Of a stretch of 64,000 bases of DNA, positions 37,645 through 46,446 are shown one piece after another. Origin of the DNA: Nocardia brasiliensis ATCC 700358 (GTDB lineage: Bacteria; Actinomycetota; Actinomycetes; Mycobacteriales; Mycobacteriaceae); the NCBI RefSeq assembly GCF_000250675.2, contig NC_018681.1, forward strand, positions 806,001 through 870,000. The letters run 5' to 3'. Numbering within the stretch: position 1 is the first letter of the stretch; each line of letters opens with the position of its first letter. The notes below the pieces were generated by a model. That model did no database searches. It was given only the letters and a program-made list of their open reading frames with translations, and was not told the origin of the DNA. Made by a program: the position numbers and the translations under genes.

Positions 37645-38937
37645 ATGGCGACTCCGAGCGGAATCGGTAGTGGGGCAACGTTCGTCGGCGCGGCAACATC
37701 CACCCGAACCCGGAGAGCGGCCCTGCTCAGATTCGGCTTATCGGTGGCCGCCGCCGCGCTGCTGACCGCGACGCCGATCGTCCCGTCGGGGACGGCGCAC
37801 GCCCAGATTCCGCCCCCGGACGCCGACCCCTTCTACGCGGCCCCTGCCGACCTCGCCGCCTACGCCGAGGGCGCGATCGTGGACTCGCGCCAGATCGCGT
37901 TGTTCGGGCTGCCGCTACCGGTTTCGACCTGGCAGGTGAAGTACCGCAGCACCGACGCGGGCGGCGCCGCCATCGCGGACGTCGCCACCGTCATGGTGCC
38001 GATGCTGCCCTGGTTCGGGCCGGGACCGCGGCCGCTGCTGTCGTATCAGATCGCCGAGGACAGCCTCGGCAGCCGGTGCGCGCCGTCCTACGCGCTGCGC
38101 GGCGGCGGCGATCTCGGTGGCGCGCAAGCCCTGATCGACACCCCGTTCATGGCCGACGCGCTGCGCCGCGGCTGGGCGGTGGTGACCAGCGATCACGAGG
38201 GCCCGCAGGCGCGATTCCTGGACGGGGTCAACGCGGGTCACGGTGTGCTGGACGGTATCCGGGCCGCGCGCGCGTTGCCCGCGGCCGGTCTCGGCCCGCA
38301 GACGCCGATCACCGCATGGGGTTATTCGGGTGGGGCGTTCGCGACGCTGTGGGCGGCGCAGATGCAGCCGCAGTACGCGCCGGACGTCCAATTCGCGGGC
38401 ATCGCCGCGGGCGGCTTGCCGTCGAACTGGCCCGCCATCGCGAAGCACGTGGACGGTACCGGCCAGGCGGGCCTGGCCATGCTCATCCTGCTCGCGGCGA
38501 TCAAGGACCAGCCGAGCGCCGGTGTCGCCGACCTGCTCAACGATCGTGGTCGAGCGATGCTGGCCGCGGACGGGAACGCCTGTGGTCCCGATCTGGTGCT
38601 GAAGTACATGGGCGCCCGCGTCGACGACTACGCCGCCGTCCCGGACCTGCTGTCCCACCCCAGTTTTCGTGCCGCCACCGCAGGCCAGGAGCTGGGCGAC
38701 CCCGCCCCGACGGTGCCGTTGTACCTGTACCACAGCACCACCGACGACGTGATCCCCCCGGCGGGCTTCACCGACCTGGTGGGCCGCTACTGCGCACAGG
38801 GCGCCGACATCACGTATCTGAATTCGCCGCTCCCCGGCCACAATCCGGCCGCCGCGGGCGAAGCGCTCGGCGCCATGGCCTACCTCGCCGACCGGGTGGC
38901 CGGCGCTCCCGTGCCGCGGGGTTGCCACGCGCGCTAG
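37645..38937 (+). CDS. Secreted lipase (LIP family)
   Basis: The protein has 430 residues. A long signal peptide TRTRRAALLRFGLSVAAAAL...SGTAHA ends near residue 53. The alpha/beta hydrolase has WGYSGGAFATLWAAQ (nucleophile Ser), YHSTTDDVIPP (Asp) and SPLPGHNPAA (His), as in secretory lipases of mycolata and yeast. Cys are present in SRCAPSYAL, NACGPD and RYCAQG, likely disulphides. It is a probable extracellular triacylglycerol lipase or esterase. A second family member lies at 51861, on the opposite strand. Confidence 0.9.
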   Translation: MATPSGIGSGATFVGAATSTRTRRAALLRFGLSVAAAALLTATPIVPSGTAHAQIPPPDADPFYAAPADLAAYAEGAIVDSRQIALFGLPLPVSTWQVKYRSTDAGGAAIADVATVMVPMLPWFGPGPRPLLSYQIAEDSLGSRCAPSYALRGGGDLGGAQALIDTPFMADALRRGWAVVTSDHEGPQARFLDGVNAGHGVLDGIRAARALPAAGLGPQTPITAWGYSGGAFATLWAAQMQPQYAPDVQFAGIAAGGLPSNWPAIAKHVDGTGQAGLAMLILLAAIKDQPSAGVADLLNDRGRAMLAADGNACGPDLVLKYMGARVDDYAAVPDLLSHPSFRAATAGQELGDPAPTVPLYLYHSTTDDVIPPAGFTDLVGRYCAQGADITYLNSPLPGHNPAAAGEALGAMAYLADRVAGAPVPRGCHAR

Positions 38938-38946
38938 CCGGCTGCC

Positions 38947-39015
38947 GCGCACCTTTTCGCGTGCCGCGCACGGACGCGCCGAGCGACGCGCCGCTGCTGG
39001 CACGAAAAGGTGCGC
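38947..39015 (+). terminator. Terminator after the lipase gene
   Basis: GCGCACCTTTTCG-C-GTGCC pairs with GGCAC-GAAAAGGTGCGC (17 pairs, one bulge) enclosing a GC-rich inner hairpin. It starts 10 bp after the lipase stop. Confidence 0.65.
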
Positions 39016-39055
39016 GTCGCGCCCGCACTGAAAGCCGCTGCCGCGCAAAACAGCA

Positions 39056-39090
39056 CGGCGCACACCGGCCGAGCGGGCCGATGTGCGCCG
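39056..39090 (-). terminator. Terminator after the exported protein gene
   Basis: CGGCGCACA pairs with TGTGCGCCG and an inner GGCC with GGCC around a short loop. It lies 14 bp beyond the stop of the minus-strand gene at 39104. Confidence 0.65.
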
Positions 39091-39103
39091 TGGTGGGTGC
39101 GCG

Positions 39104-39757
39104 TCAGTTCTTGGGGCTGCCGTCGTTCATCCACTTGGTGGTGCCCGGCGGCGCGGTCAGGGTGCCGATCAGGTCGATGCCCGCGACGATCAGGGTGGGT
39201 CCACCGGCGACGATGGTGCCGATGATGCCACCGATCGCGGCGCCCGCCAGGACGCTGGCGATCACCGTCGGACCCCCGAGGATGCCGGTCAGGCCGACCA
39301 GCGCGCCGATCGCGGTGCCGATGAAACCGCCGACCGCGGTCGCGATGCCGAATTGCGAGAGAAATGCGTCCTGGGCCCGCTGATTCTCATACGGCGAGGC
39401 GATTTCCGTCGCGGGTACCGGACGCGCTTTCGCCGCGTCCTTGACCACGGTTAGTTCCAGGGTGCGGCCCGCGTCGCTCACCGCGTGCGGTAGCGGGTAT
39501 TCCAGGCCGTCCTGCCGGAAGGCCAGCGGCATGGTCACCACGGTGTTGCCTGCCTCGTCCTTCACCGCGACCGCATCGCCCGCGACCTCGAACGAGCCGC
39601 CGGTGAGCGTGGTGATGATCTTGTCGCCCACCAGGTTCGACGCATAGCCGATGTCGTTGGCGGCCGGGGCGGCCGGCGCTGCGTACGAGGTGCCCGCGCC
39701 GACGGCGACCGCCGCGACGAGAGGAATGGCAGCCGCGGTGATCTTGCGGAGAATCAT
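39104..39757 (-). CDS. Exported protein with glycine-rich hydrophobic C-terminal half
   Basis: The protein has 217 residues from the ATG at 39757. The signal peptide is MILRKITAAAIPLVAAVAVGAGTSYAAPA. A beta-rich part follows (ITTLTGGSFEVAGDAVAVKD; GNTVVTMPLAFRQDG), and then a long glycine-rich hydrophobic region (GIATAVGGFIGTAIGALVGL; AGAAIGGIIGTIVAGG) typical of glycine-zipper helices. It may associate with membranes or form oligomers. I recognise related Nocardia exported proteins but no function. Confidence 0.75.
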   Translation of the reverse strand: MILRKITAAAIPLVAAVAVGAGTSYAAPAAPAANDIGYASNLVGDKIITTLTGGSFEVAGDAVAVKDEAGNTVVTMPLAFRQDGLEYPLPHAVSDAGRTLELTVVKDAAKARPVPATEIASPYENQRAQDAFLSQFGIATAVGGFIGTAIGALVGLTGILGGPTVIASVLAGAAIGGIIGTIVAGGPTLIVAGIDLIGTLTAPPGTTKWMNDGSPKN

Positions 39758-39977
39758 TCGGGTGTTCCCATCTTCATCAGGTTTCAAGCATTGGAGAACG
39801 CTGCGCACGCCGAATTTCCTTCCCCCACTGCGGTGCGCAGACACCATGTGATTCAAACAACAGCTACTCCACAGATAACTGTACCGCCCCGGAGGCGTTT
39901 GGCCCCAAAAATAGGGGGTATTCTTTCGGTTTAAAATACGCGGATTATGTTATAGCCGTTGGCTATTCAATTCCGGC

Positions 39978-40649
39978 TCAGTGCAGCACGTTGACCGCAC
40001 GGGCGATGACCAGGGCCGCGAGCACGAGCGAGATCCCCGGCTGCGCCATCATCATCGCCTTCGCCCACCGCGTCATCGGCATCACGTCCGTCGGGCTGAA
40101 GGCCGTGGCGTTCGTGAAGGACAGGTAGAGGTAGTCCATGAACTGGGGCTCCCATTCCGGGTCTGCCAGTTCGGGGTTCTGCATCTGGACAAACAAGAAG
40201 TCCGGCAACGGTTTTCGCGCGTTTGCCCGGGCGCCTGGGCCGCCCCGGTCGAACTCCCAATAGCCGAGCCCGAACACCACCACATTGGTCAGCCAGATCG
40301 CCGCGCCGGAACCGAGCAACCGGGCCGGGTCGTCGCTGAGCGTCCCGTCGATCAGTCCCATGACCAGGTGATAGGCCGAATACGCGGTCGCCATCGCGAG
40401 CAGGCCGACCAATATCAGCCCGCCCCAGCGCAACCAGTTCTCTTCCCGGTCGCGGCGCAGCGGATCGGCTACCGCCAGCACGACCACGAGCAAACCTTCC
40501 AGCGCCGGCAGCAACCATCCAGGCGCCGGCAGAAACCGGTCCGGCAACGCGAGCTGCAACCCGATCATGGCCAGCACGGCCACCGACATCGCCGCCCGGG
40601 ACTCCCGGGCGGTCCGTCGCTGCCAAGCCGGTACCGCGTCGTCACTCAT
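39978..40649 (-). CDS. DUF1345-like membrane protein
   Basis: The protein has 223 residues from the ATG at 40649. Five or so hydrophobic segments are seen (AMSVAVLAMIGLQLAL, LLPALEGLLVVVLAVADPL, GGLILVGLLAMATAYSAYHL, AAIWLTNVVVFGLGYW, ISLVLAALVIARAV). The conserved-looking MDYLYLSFTNATAFSPTDVMP lies before the last helix, as in DUF1345 proteins. The TNATAFSPTD stretch also recalls pore loops of two-helix channels, but no selectivity filter is seen. Function is unknown. Confidence 0.7.
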   Translation of the reverse strand: MSDDAVPAWQRRTARESRAAMSVAVLAMIGLQLALPDRFLPAPGWLLPALEGLLVVVLAVADPLRRDREENWLRWGGLILVGLLAMATAYSAYHLVMGLIDGTLSDDPARLLGSGAAIWLTNVVVFGLGYWEFDRGGPGARANARKPLPDFLFVQMQNPELADPEWEPQFMDYLYLSFTNATAFSPTDVMPMTRWAKAMMMAQPGISLVLAALVIARAVNVLH

Positions 40650-40704
40650 TCGGGCCAGTATCACCCGTCGGCGCAACGTCTTCCGGGAGGCGGGGCGGGC
40701 CCGC

Positions 40705-41451
40705 TCAGAGCAGCGCGAGGCCGAGGGCGAACGCGCCGCCGCACACGGCGAATACGACGGCCAGTGCGATGGCGTCGCGTCGTCCCGGCGAGCTGGGATG
40801 GGCGGCGAGTTCGCCGGTGCCGCCGCGCGCGGAGATCGCTTCGCCGAGTTCGCCCGCGCGGCGGGTGGATACGGCCATGGCGGCGGTGAGGATATCGATC
40901 AGCACGTTCTCGGTGGCCAGATAGAGCGCGCCGTCTTTGGGCCGGAGTTTGCGCGCGGCGCGCAGCACCCGGATCTCGTCCATCAGCAGCGGCAGACCGC
41001 GCAGGGTGAGCGCGACGACTACCGCCCACTCGTCGACGGGCACCCGGAGTTTGCGCAGCGGCGCACCGAGTTTGGCGAGTGCGGGCGCGATATCGCTCAT
41101 CGGCGTCGTCCAGGCGACGAGGAAGGACGCGGCCACCATGATCAGGCCGAAGATCGTCACCTGGGCGTAGCGCAGCAGGGCCTGACCGCCGACCGGCAGG
41201 TTGATCAGCGCCCCCGCGACGAGCAGCGCCCAGAACCACCAGGGCAGCCGCGGCAGGGTGCCGAGCGGCAGCCGGGCGACCACGCCGATGAAGATCAGGA
41301 AGGCGATCAGGATGCCGAGCACCGGCCAGGTCGGCAGGACCATCAGCAGCAGGCTGATCAGGAAGGTCGCGATCATCTTGGTGCCCGCCCAGAGCCGGTG
41401 CACCGGGCTCTCCACGGGCACCTGACGAAACAGCACGAGGCTCATCCGCAC
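40705..41451 (-). CDS. ecfT: ECF transporter T component
   Basis: The protein has 248 residues with 5-6 membrane helices. The T-component coupling motif is seen in VALTLRGLPLLMDEIRVLRAARKLRP and TRRAGELGEAISARGGTG (Ala-Arg-Gly type helices that touch the ATPases). It starts 28 bp after the fused S-A-A' gene. Together they make a two-polypeptide energy-coupling-factor importer, as Rv2326c-Rv2325c. Substrate is unknown (vitamin or metal ion). Confidence 0.9.
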   Translation of the reverse strand: MRMSLVLFRQVPVESPVHRLWAGTKMIATFLISLLLMVLPTWPVLGILIAFLIFIGVVARLPLGTLPRLPWWFWALLVAGALINLPVGGQALLRYAQVTIFGLIMVAASFLVAWTTPMSDIAPALAKLGAPLRKLRVPVDEWAVVVALTLRGLPLLMDEIRVLRAARKLRPKDGALYLATENVLIDILTAAMAVSTRRAGELGEAISARGGTGELAAHPSSPGRRDAIALAVVFAVCGGAFALGLALL

Positions 41452-41479
41452 ACCTCGGCACGCGTCGTGGCGTAGTCCA

Positions 41480-43609
41480 TCATCGACCTCCGTGCTCTAG
41501 ACCCCACGCCGCGTCGCCCGGTCGCGACGCCGGCCCGGCCGGGTGCGGATCAGGGTGGGGCGCGAGGGTTTTCGGTACCGGCGCGACGTCCGTCGCCGAT
41601 TCGGTGGCGAGCAGCCGCCCGGACCGCAGGTGCACCGTGCGGTCGCACACCGCGGACATGTCCTCGACATCGTGCGAGATGACGATCAGGGTCAAGCCCG
41701 AATCGCGTAGCCGTGCAAGCAGTTCCACGATATCGGCGCGGCCTTCGGGATCGAGGCCGGCGAGCGGCTCGTCCAGTACCACCACCTGCGGGTGGCTGGC
41801 CACGATGGCCGCGAGCACCACCCGCTTGGCCTGGCCGCCGCTGAGCTCCTCGATCGAGCGGGCCGCCAGCGAGCGATCGAGGCCGACGGCGTCCAGCGCC
41901 CGCCCGACCGCGCCCGAGCCGGTGGCCCGTCCGCCCCAGTCCGCGATCTCCGCGCCGACCGTCTGCTTCTGCAATTGCAGCCGGGAATGCTGGAAGGCCA
42001 GTTCCACCCGGCCGATCTGCTTGGTGATCGACTTGCCGCCGAGTTCGCAACGGCCGGAACTGGGTTCGATCAATCCGGCCATGATCCAGGCGAGGGTGGA
42101 CTTGCCCGATCCGTTGCCGCCGACCACCAGCAGGGCCTCGCCGCGGCGCACGGTGAGGTCGACGGAGTCGAGCGCCGCCGCCTCCCACGGGGTGCCGCGG
42201 TTGTAAGTGTGTCGTACGCCGCGTAATTCGAGCAGGGTCTCGCCCATCGGCCTGCGCCGGTCCGCGCGGGCCGGCCGGGGCCAGGCGGGCAGGCTGTCCA
42301 CCGCGCGCCCGTCCGCGAGATGCACCACCCGGTCGGCCGCGTCGGCGTCGGCCTCGTGGTGGGTCACCAGCACCACGGCCATGCCGTGTCGTTTCGGCAG
42401 CGCGGCAAGCAGTTCGACGAGTTCGCGGCGCCCGTCGGGATCGATCATCGAGGTGGCCTCGTCGGCGATGAGCAGTGCGGGTCTGCGGGCCAGTGCCGCG
42501 GCGACCGCGAGCCGCTGCTGCTGCCCGCCGGACAACGTCGCCGTCTCCTTGGCGCCCATGCCCGCCAAACCGACTTCGCCGAGCAGCGCCTCGACGTCGA
42601 CCTCGGCCGCGAGTTCCGGTGGCAGGCCCCACACCACGTCGTCGGCGACGAGCACGCCGAGGGTCTGACTCTCCGGCCGCTGCATGACCAGCGCGGTGCC
42701 GCCGGGATGCCCGAGGCCCGCTGAGCCCGGCCGGCGCACGGTGCCGGTCGTCGGCGGCAGGCCCGCGAGCAGCCGGGTCAGCGTCGATTTGCCGGAGCCG
42801 TTGTGCCCGACCACCGCGACGAACTCGCCGACGTCCACGGTCAGGTCGATATCGCGCAGCGCCGCGCGTTGCGCATCCGGGTAGTGGAATCCGGCGCCCT
42901 GCAAGGTCACCGGCAGCGGCCCGATCGGCCGGTCGTCCGGCGGCGCGTCGAGCCGGTCGTGGCCGGGCAGCCAGGCCAGCCGGTCCAGCACCGAGCCGAG
43001 CACGAACCAGGAGAACAGCGTCGTGGTCACGATGCCGAGCGCGGCGCCGCCGCCGACCCACAGCCACCACCACCGCAGCACCGAATCGGTGATATCCGCG
43101 GCGGCGCGGCCGAGCGGTTCCAGTTGCGATTGGCGCGCCGCGAGATCCTGGATGCCGCGTGAGGCGTTGCGGATGTTGTCGAACACCAGGTTGCGCGTCG
43201 CGGTGACCACCTGCAGGAAGCCGACCGAGAACGCGCCCCAGATCAGCCCGGCCAGCACCGAGAGGCCGAACACGGTCACGAATCCGCCGCCACGGCGCTT
43301 CTGCACGCCGATGATGCCCGCGATCGTCGAGGTCATCAGCAGCCCGATGGTGGCGAGCAGCCCGGTCGCGACGAAGGTGACCAGGGTCGCCGCGATGGCG
43401 GCGGTGAGCAGTGCGCGCAACCGGAACCGGTGCGCGATCATCCCCATCGGCACCGCCGCGACCAGATTCAGCGCGGCGGCCATCGGGATCACCGACCCGA
43501 CGGTGACCAGCCCGACGGTGGCGCCGCCGAGCACCGCGCCGGTGGCCAGCTCGATCGGACGCAACGGCCCGTGCTCGGCCGGTTTGTCAGCTGTCGGCAG
43601 TCCACTCAC
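41480..43609 (-). CDS. ECF transporter: fused S component and two ATPases
   Basis: The protein has 709 residues from the GTG at 43609. Residues 1-225 hold about six membrane helices (TGAVLGGATVGLVTVGSVIP..., VVTATRNLVFDNIRNASRG), the putative substrate-capture part. ATPase 1 has Walker A GHNGSGKST (about 262), LSGGQQQRLAV and LLIADEATS. ATPase 2 has GGNGSGKST (about 494), LSGGQAKRVVL and VVVLDEPLAG. Usually S, A and A' are separate. It resembles Rv2326c. No riboswitch was seen upstream, so the substrate stays open. Confidence 0.9.
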   Translation of the reverse strand: MSGLPTADKPAEHGPLRPIELATGAVLGGATVGLVTVGSVIPMAAALNLVAAVPMGMIAHRFRLRALLTAAIAATLVTFVATGLLATIGLLMTSTIAGIIGVQKRRGGGFVTVFGLSVLAGLIWGAFSVGFLQVVTATRNLVFDNIRNASRGIQDLAARQSQLEPLGRAAADITDSVLRWWWLWVGGGAALGIVTTTLFSWFVLGSVLDRLAWLPGHDRLDAPPDDRPIGPLPVTLQGAGFHYPDAQRAALRDIDLTVDVGEFVAVVGHNGSGKSTLTRLLAGLPPTTGTVRRPGSAGLGHPGGTALVMQRPESQTLGVLVADDVVWGLPPELAAEVDVEALLGEVGLAGMGAKETATLSGGQQQRLAVAAALARRPALLIADEATSMIDPDGRRELVELLAALPKRHGMAVVLVTHHEADADAADRVVHLADGRAVDSLPAWPRPARADRRRPMGETLLELRGVRHTYNRGTPWEAAALDSVDLTVRRGEALLVVGGNGSGKSTLAWIMAGLIEPSSGRCELGGKSITKQIGRVELAFQHSRLQLQKQTVGAEIADWGGRATGSGAVGRALDAVGLDRSLAARSIEELSGGQAKRVVLAAIVASHPQVVVLDEPLAGLDPEGRADIVELLARLRDSGLTLIVISHDVEDMSAVCDRTVHLRSGRLLATESATDVAPVPKTLAPHPDPHPAGPASRPGDAAWGLEHGGR

Positions 43610-43641
43610 GGCACAAGTCTGCCACCCCGCGCCGACCCGCC

Positions 43642-45102
43642 TCAGCCTGCGGAGGTGAGGGTGTAGTCCGCCGGGTCGAGCTTGCGGAGGTGACGGCGGT
43701 AGCTGGTCTGCGAACCGGGCCAGTTGTTGGTGATCCGGCCCGCGGCGTCGCGATACCAGCTCGAGCAGAAGTTCCACGGGGTTCGGGACAGCCGCTGCTG
43801 CAGCGCGTCGTTGAACCGCTGCTCCTGGTCGGCACGCACCTCGAGCCGCCGCCCGTCGCCGAGCAGCGCGACCGCCTGACGGATATAGCGGGCCTGCGAT
43901 TCGATCATGTAGATGATCGAGCCGACCCCGAGGTTGGTGTTCGGGCCGTAGACCAGGAACAGGTTGGGGAAGTCCGGCACGGCGATGCCGTAGAACGCGT
44001 GCGCCCCCTCGGCCCAGGCATCGGACAGCTTGCGGCCCGCGCGGCCGTAGATGTCCATGGGCCAGAGGAATTCGGTGCCCTTGAAACCGGTGCCGTAGAT
44101 GATCACGTCCGCCGGGTGCACGGTGCCGTCGGCGGTGCGTACGCCCTCGGGCATCACCTCGGTGATGGCGGTGGTCTCGACGTGCACGTTCGGCTGGGTG
44201 AGGGCCGGGTAGTAGTCGTTGGAGAACAAGGCGCGCTTGCAGCCGATCGGGTAGTCCGGGGTGAGCTCGGCCCGCAGCCGCGGATCGGCGACCTGCTTGC
44301 GCAGATGCCGTTCGGCGATGCGGGCCACCAGCCGGGCGATGGCCGGGAACTCCACCAGGCCGAGCGAGACGAACTCCGCGATCGCCCACCAGCCGAACCG
44401 CTCGACCAGCAGCGCGCCGGGCAGGCGGGCGAACAACCGGTGCTGGACCGGCGAGTAATCGGTGTCGAACTTGGGGATCACCCAGGCCGGTGTGCGCTGG
44501 AACAGCGTCAATTCGGCCACCCGCGGCTGGATCTCGGGGACGAACTGGATAGCGCTCGCGCCGGTGCCGATACAGGCGACCCGCTTGCCGCTCAGTTCGA
44601 CCGTGTGGTCCCACTCCGCGGAGTGGAACGCCGGGCCCGCGAACGTGTCGAGGCCCGCGATATCCGGCAGGGCGGGCCGGGACAGCTGTCCGACCGCGGG
44701 GATCAGCACGTCCGCGGTGCGCGCGGTGCCGTCCGCGGTGTGTACCGTCCAGCGGCCGGTCGCGTCGTCGAACTCGGCGTGCGTCACGTCGGCGCCGAAT
44801 CGGATGCTGTCGAGCACGCCGTTGCGGGCCGCCACACCGCGCAGGTAGTCGTGGATGGCGAGGCGTCCGGAATAGCGCTGCGGCCAGTCCGGCTTCGGCT
44901 CGAAGGAGAACGAGTACAGCGGGGACGGCACGTCGCAGGCGGCGCCGGGATAGGTGTTCTCGCGCCACACACCGCCGAGGTCCGCGGCCCGCTCCAGAAT
45001 GGTGATGTCGGGTAAACCGTTGCGGCGCAACTCGATCGCCATCCCGATCCCGCCGAACCCCGCGCCGATGATCACCACCGACGGCTGCCGCCCTGCTGCC
45101 AT
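43642..45102 (-). CDS. Baeyer-Villiger flavin monooxygenase
   Basis: The protein has 486 residues. FAD motif VIIGAGFGGIGMAIELRR, Baeyer-Villiger signature FAGPAFHSAEW (fits FxGxxxHxxxW) and NADPH motif VACIGTGASAIQFVPEI are all present, then DVIIYGTGFKGTEFLWP. Such enzymes insert oxygen next to a carbonyl to give esters or lactones. It diverges from an AraC-type regulator across a 36-bp repeat array (45186-45365), so that regulator probably controls it. Confidence 0.92.
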   Translation of the reverse strand: MAAGRQPSVVIIGAGFGGIGMAIELRRNGLPDITILERAADLGGVWRENTYPGAACDVPSPLYSFSFEPKPDWPQRYSGRLAIHDYLRGVAARNGVLDSIRFGADVTHAEFDDATGRWTVHTADGTARTADVLIPAVGQLSRPALPDIAGLDTFAGPAFHSAEWDHTVELSGKRVACIGTGASAIQFVPEIQPRVAELTLFQRTPAWVIPKFDTDYSPVQHRLFARLPGALLVERFGWWAIAEFVSLGLVEFPAIARLVARIAERHLRKQVADPRLRAELTPDYPIGCKRALFSNDYYPALTQPNVHVETTAITEVMPEGVRTADGTVHPADVIIYGTGFKGTEFLWPMDIYGRAGRKLSDAWAEGAHAFYGIAVPDFPNLFLVYGPNTNLGVGSIIYMIESQARYIRQAVALLGDGRRLEVRADQEQRFNDALQQRLSRTPWNFCSSWYRDAAGRITNNWPGSQTSYRRHLRKLDPADYTLTSAG

Positions 45103-45185
45103 GTGACACTCCTCACGGGAATGCAGTTACTTCCACTCTAAGTCCCCGCCACCCACCCGATCGACAAATTCGGCCACAGAGTCCA

Positions 45186-45365
45186 GAGCGCTTGCGAGCC
45201 ACGTATGTGCGAGGCCGCTGGGAGCGCTTGCGAGCCGCGAATGCGCGAGGCCGCTGGGAGCGCTTGCGAGTCACGTATGTGCGAGGCCGCTTAGAGCGCT
45301 TGCGAGTCATGAATATGCGAGGCCGCTGGGAGCGCTTGCGAGTCACGGATGTGCGAGGCCGCATA
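45186..45365. repeat. Five-copy 36-bp tandem repeat between BVMO and araC-type genes
   Basis: Five head-to-tail units of exactly 36 bp start at 45186, 45222, 45258, 45294 and 45330. Each begins GAGCGCTTGCGAG and contains TGCGAG twice, 15 bp apart; the second is in TGCGAGGCCGC. Variable positions cluster in the centre. It ends 10 bp before the regulator's GTG. It may be a multi-site operator. Confidence 0.92.
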
Positions 45366-45375
45366 GTGTGGCGCT

Positions 45376-46434
45376 GTGGAACGGGTGCAGGATCCGGGGA
45401 TCCGTGACTGGAACTTTCCGCGCGGGATAGCCAGCGTGGCGCTGATGGTCGCGTACGCGGGGGAGCGCGGCGTGCCCGCGGGGCGCATGCTCGCCGGGAC
45501 GGGGCTCACCGAATCGTTGCTGCGCGACCCGGACGCGCAGATCGCCGCGCATGTGGAACTCGCGGTGATCCGCAATCTGGTGCGCGAACTCGCCGCGCGC
45601 CCCGCGGTGGGGGTGGAGGTGGGCCGCCGCTATCGGATCACCACCTTCGGCATCTTCGGCTTCGCGTGCGTCAGCAGCCCGACCCTCGGCGAGGCGATCT
45701 CGTTCGCGCTGCGCTATCTCGAACTGAGCTTCACCTTCTGCCTGCCGGTCGCCGAGTGGCGCGAGGGCGAATTCGTGGCGTGGGTGCACGACGAGCTGAT
45801 CCCCGCCGATGTGCGCCAGTTCCTGGTGGAGCGCGACGTCACCGCGATGCATCAGGTGATGAGCGATCTGCTCGGCAGGCAGTTGCCTCTGGCCAGGGCC
45901 GAATTCCGGTTCCCGGAACCGGCATACGCGGACCGGATCGAAGAGGTCACGGTGGTGCGTCCGCGTTTCGGGCGGCCGCGCAATCTGTTCGCCATCGACC
46001 CGGCCGTGCTGGATCAGCCGCTGCCCCAGGCGAACGAGCAGACCTGGGCCATGTGCCTGGCGCAATGCCGGGATCTGGTGCACCGCAGGCGCGCCCGCAC
46101 CGGCATCGCCGCCGAGGTGCGTGCGCTGCTCGTGCCCGGCGGGTCGGAGGGCTTCACCGCGCCACCCGGAATCGATTCCGTCGCCCGCGATCTCAATATC
46201 AGCACGCGCACTCTGCGTCGTCACCTGGACGCGGCGGGCACCAGCTATCGCGCTCTGCTCGACGAGGTGCGTCGCGCGCTGGCCGAGGAAATGCTCACCA
46301 CCACACCGCTTTCGGTGAGCGATGTGGCGATCCGGCTCGGCTACGCCGAGTCGTCCACCTTCATCTACGCGTTCAAACGCTGGACCGGTGCGACTCCGGC
46401 CGCCTATCGCCGGGAACGCGCTCTGCGTCGCTGA
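45376..46434 (+). CDS. AraC-family regulator (arabinose-binding-like N-terminus)
   Basis: The protein has 352 residues. The N-terminal domain is the AraC_binding-like type with WNFPRGIASVALMVAYAGER and AGTGLTESLLRDPDAQIAAH. The C-terminal double helix-turn-helix is SVARDLNISTRTLRRHLDAA and SVSDVAIRLGYAESSTFIYAF with FKRWTGATPAAYR. An in-frame stop at 45364 in the repeat array forces the start to 45376 or later. This class often activates oxidative catabolic genes, here probably the divergent Baeyer-Villiger monooxygenase. Confidence 0.9.
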   Translation: MERVQDPGIRDWNFPRGIASVALMVAYAGERGVPAGRMLAGTGLTESLLRDPDAQIAAHVELAVIRNLVRELAARPAVGVEVGRRYRITTFGIFGFACVSSPTLGEAISFALRYLELSFTFCLPVAEWREGEFVAWVHDELIPADVRQFLVERDVTAMHQVMSDLLGRQLPLARAEFRFPEPAYADRIEEVTVVRPRFGRPRNLFAIDPAVLDQPLPQANEQTWAMCLAQCRDLVHRRRARTGIAAEVRALLVPGGSEGFTAPPGIDSVARDLNISTRTLRRHLDAAGTSYRALLDEVRRALAEEMLTTTPLSVSDVAIRLGYAESSTFIYAFKRWTGATPAAYRRERALRR

Positions 46435-46446
46435 GCTGCGCCCTGG

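Noticed and set aside
43610..45109. Apparent extension of the ECF ATPase frame upstream through the monooxygenase gene
   Set aside because: The residues are low-complexity Arg/Gly antisense to nothing sensible, and the GTG at 43609 begins a normal membrane domain; the region is the monooxygenase in another frame.
45113..45364. An open frame through the 36-bp repeats (minus strand) giving a 12-residue basic repeat RPRxxxxRKRSQ
   Set aside because: It is open only because 36 is a multiple of three; there is no ribosome site and no sequence beyond the repeat. The DNA repeat is the likely unit of function.
45186..45365. Possible CRISPR array
   Set aside because: Units are contiguous with no unique spacers, and no cas genes are present.
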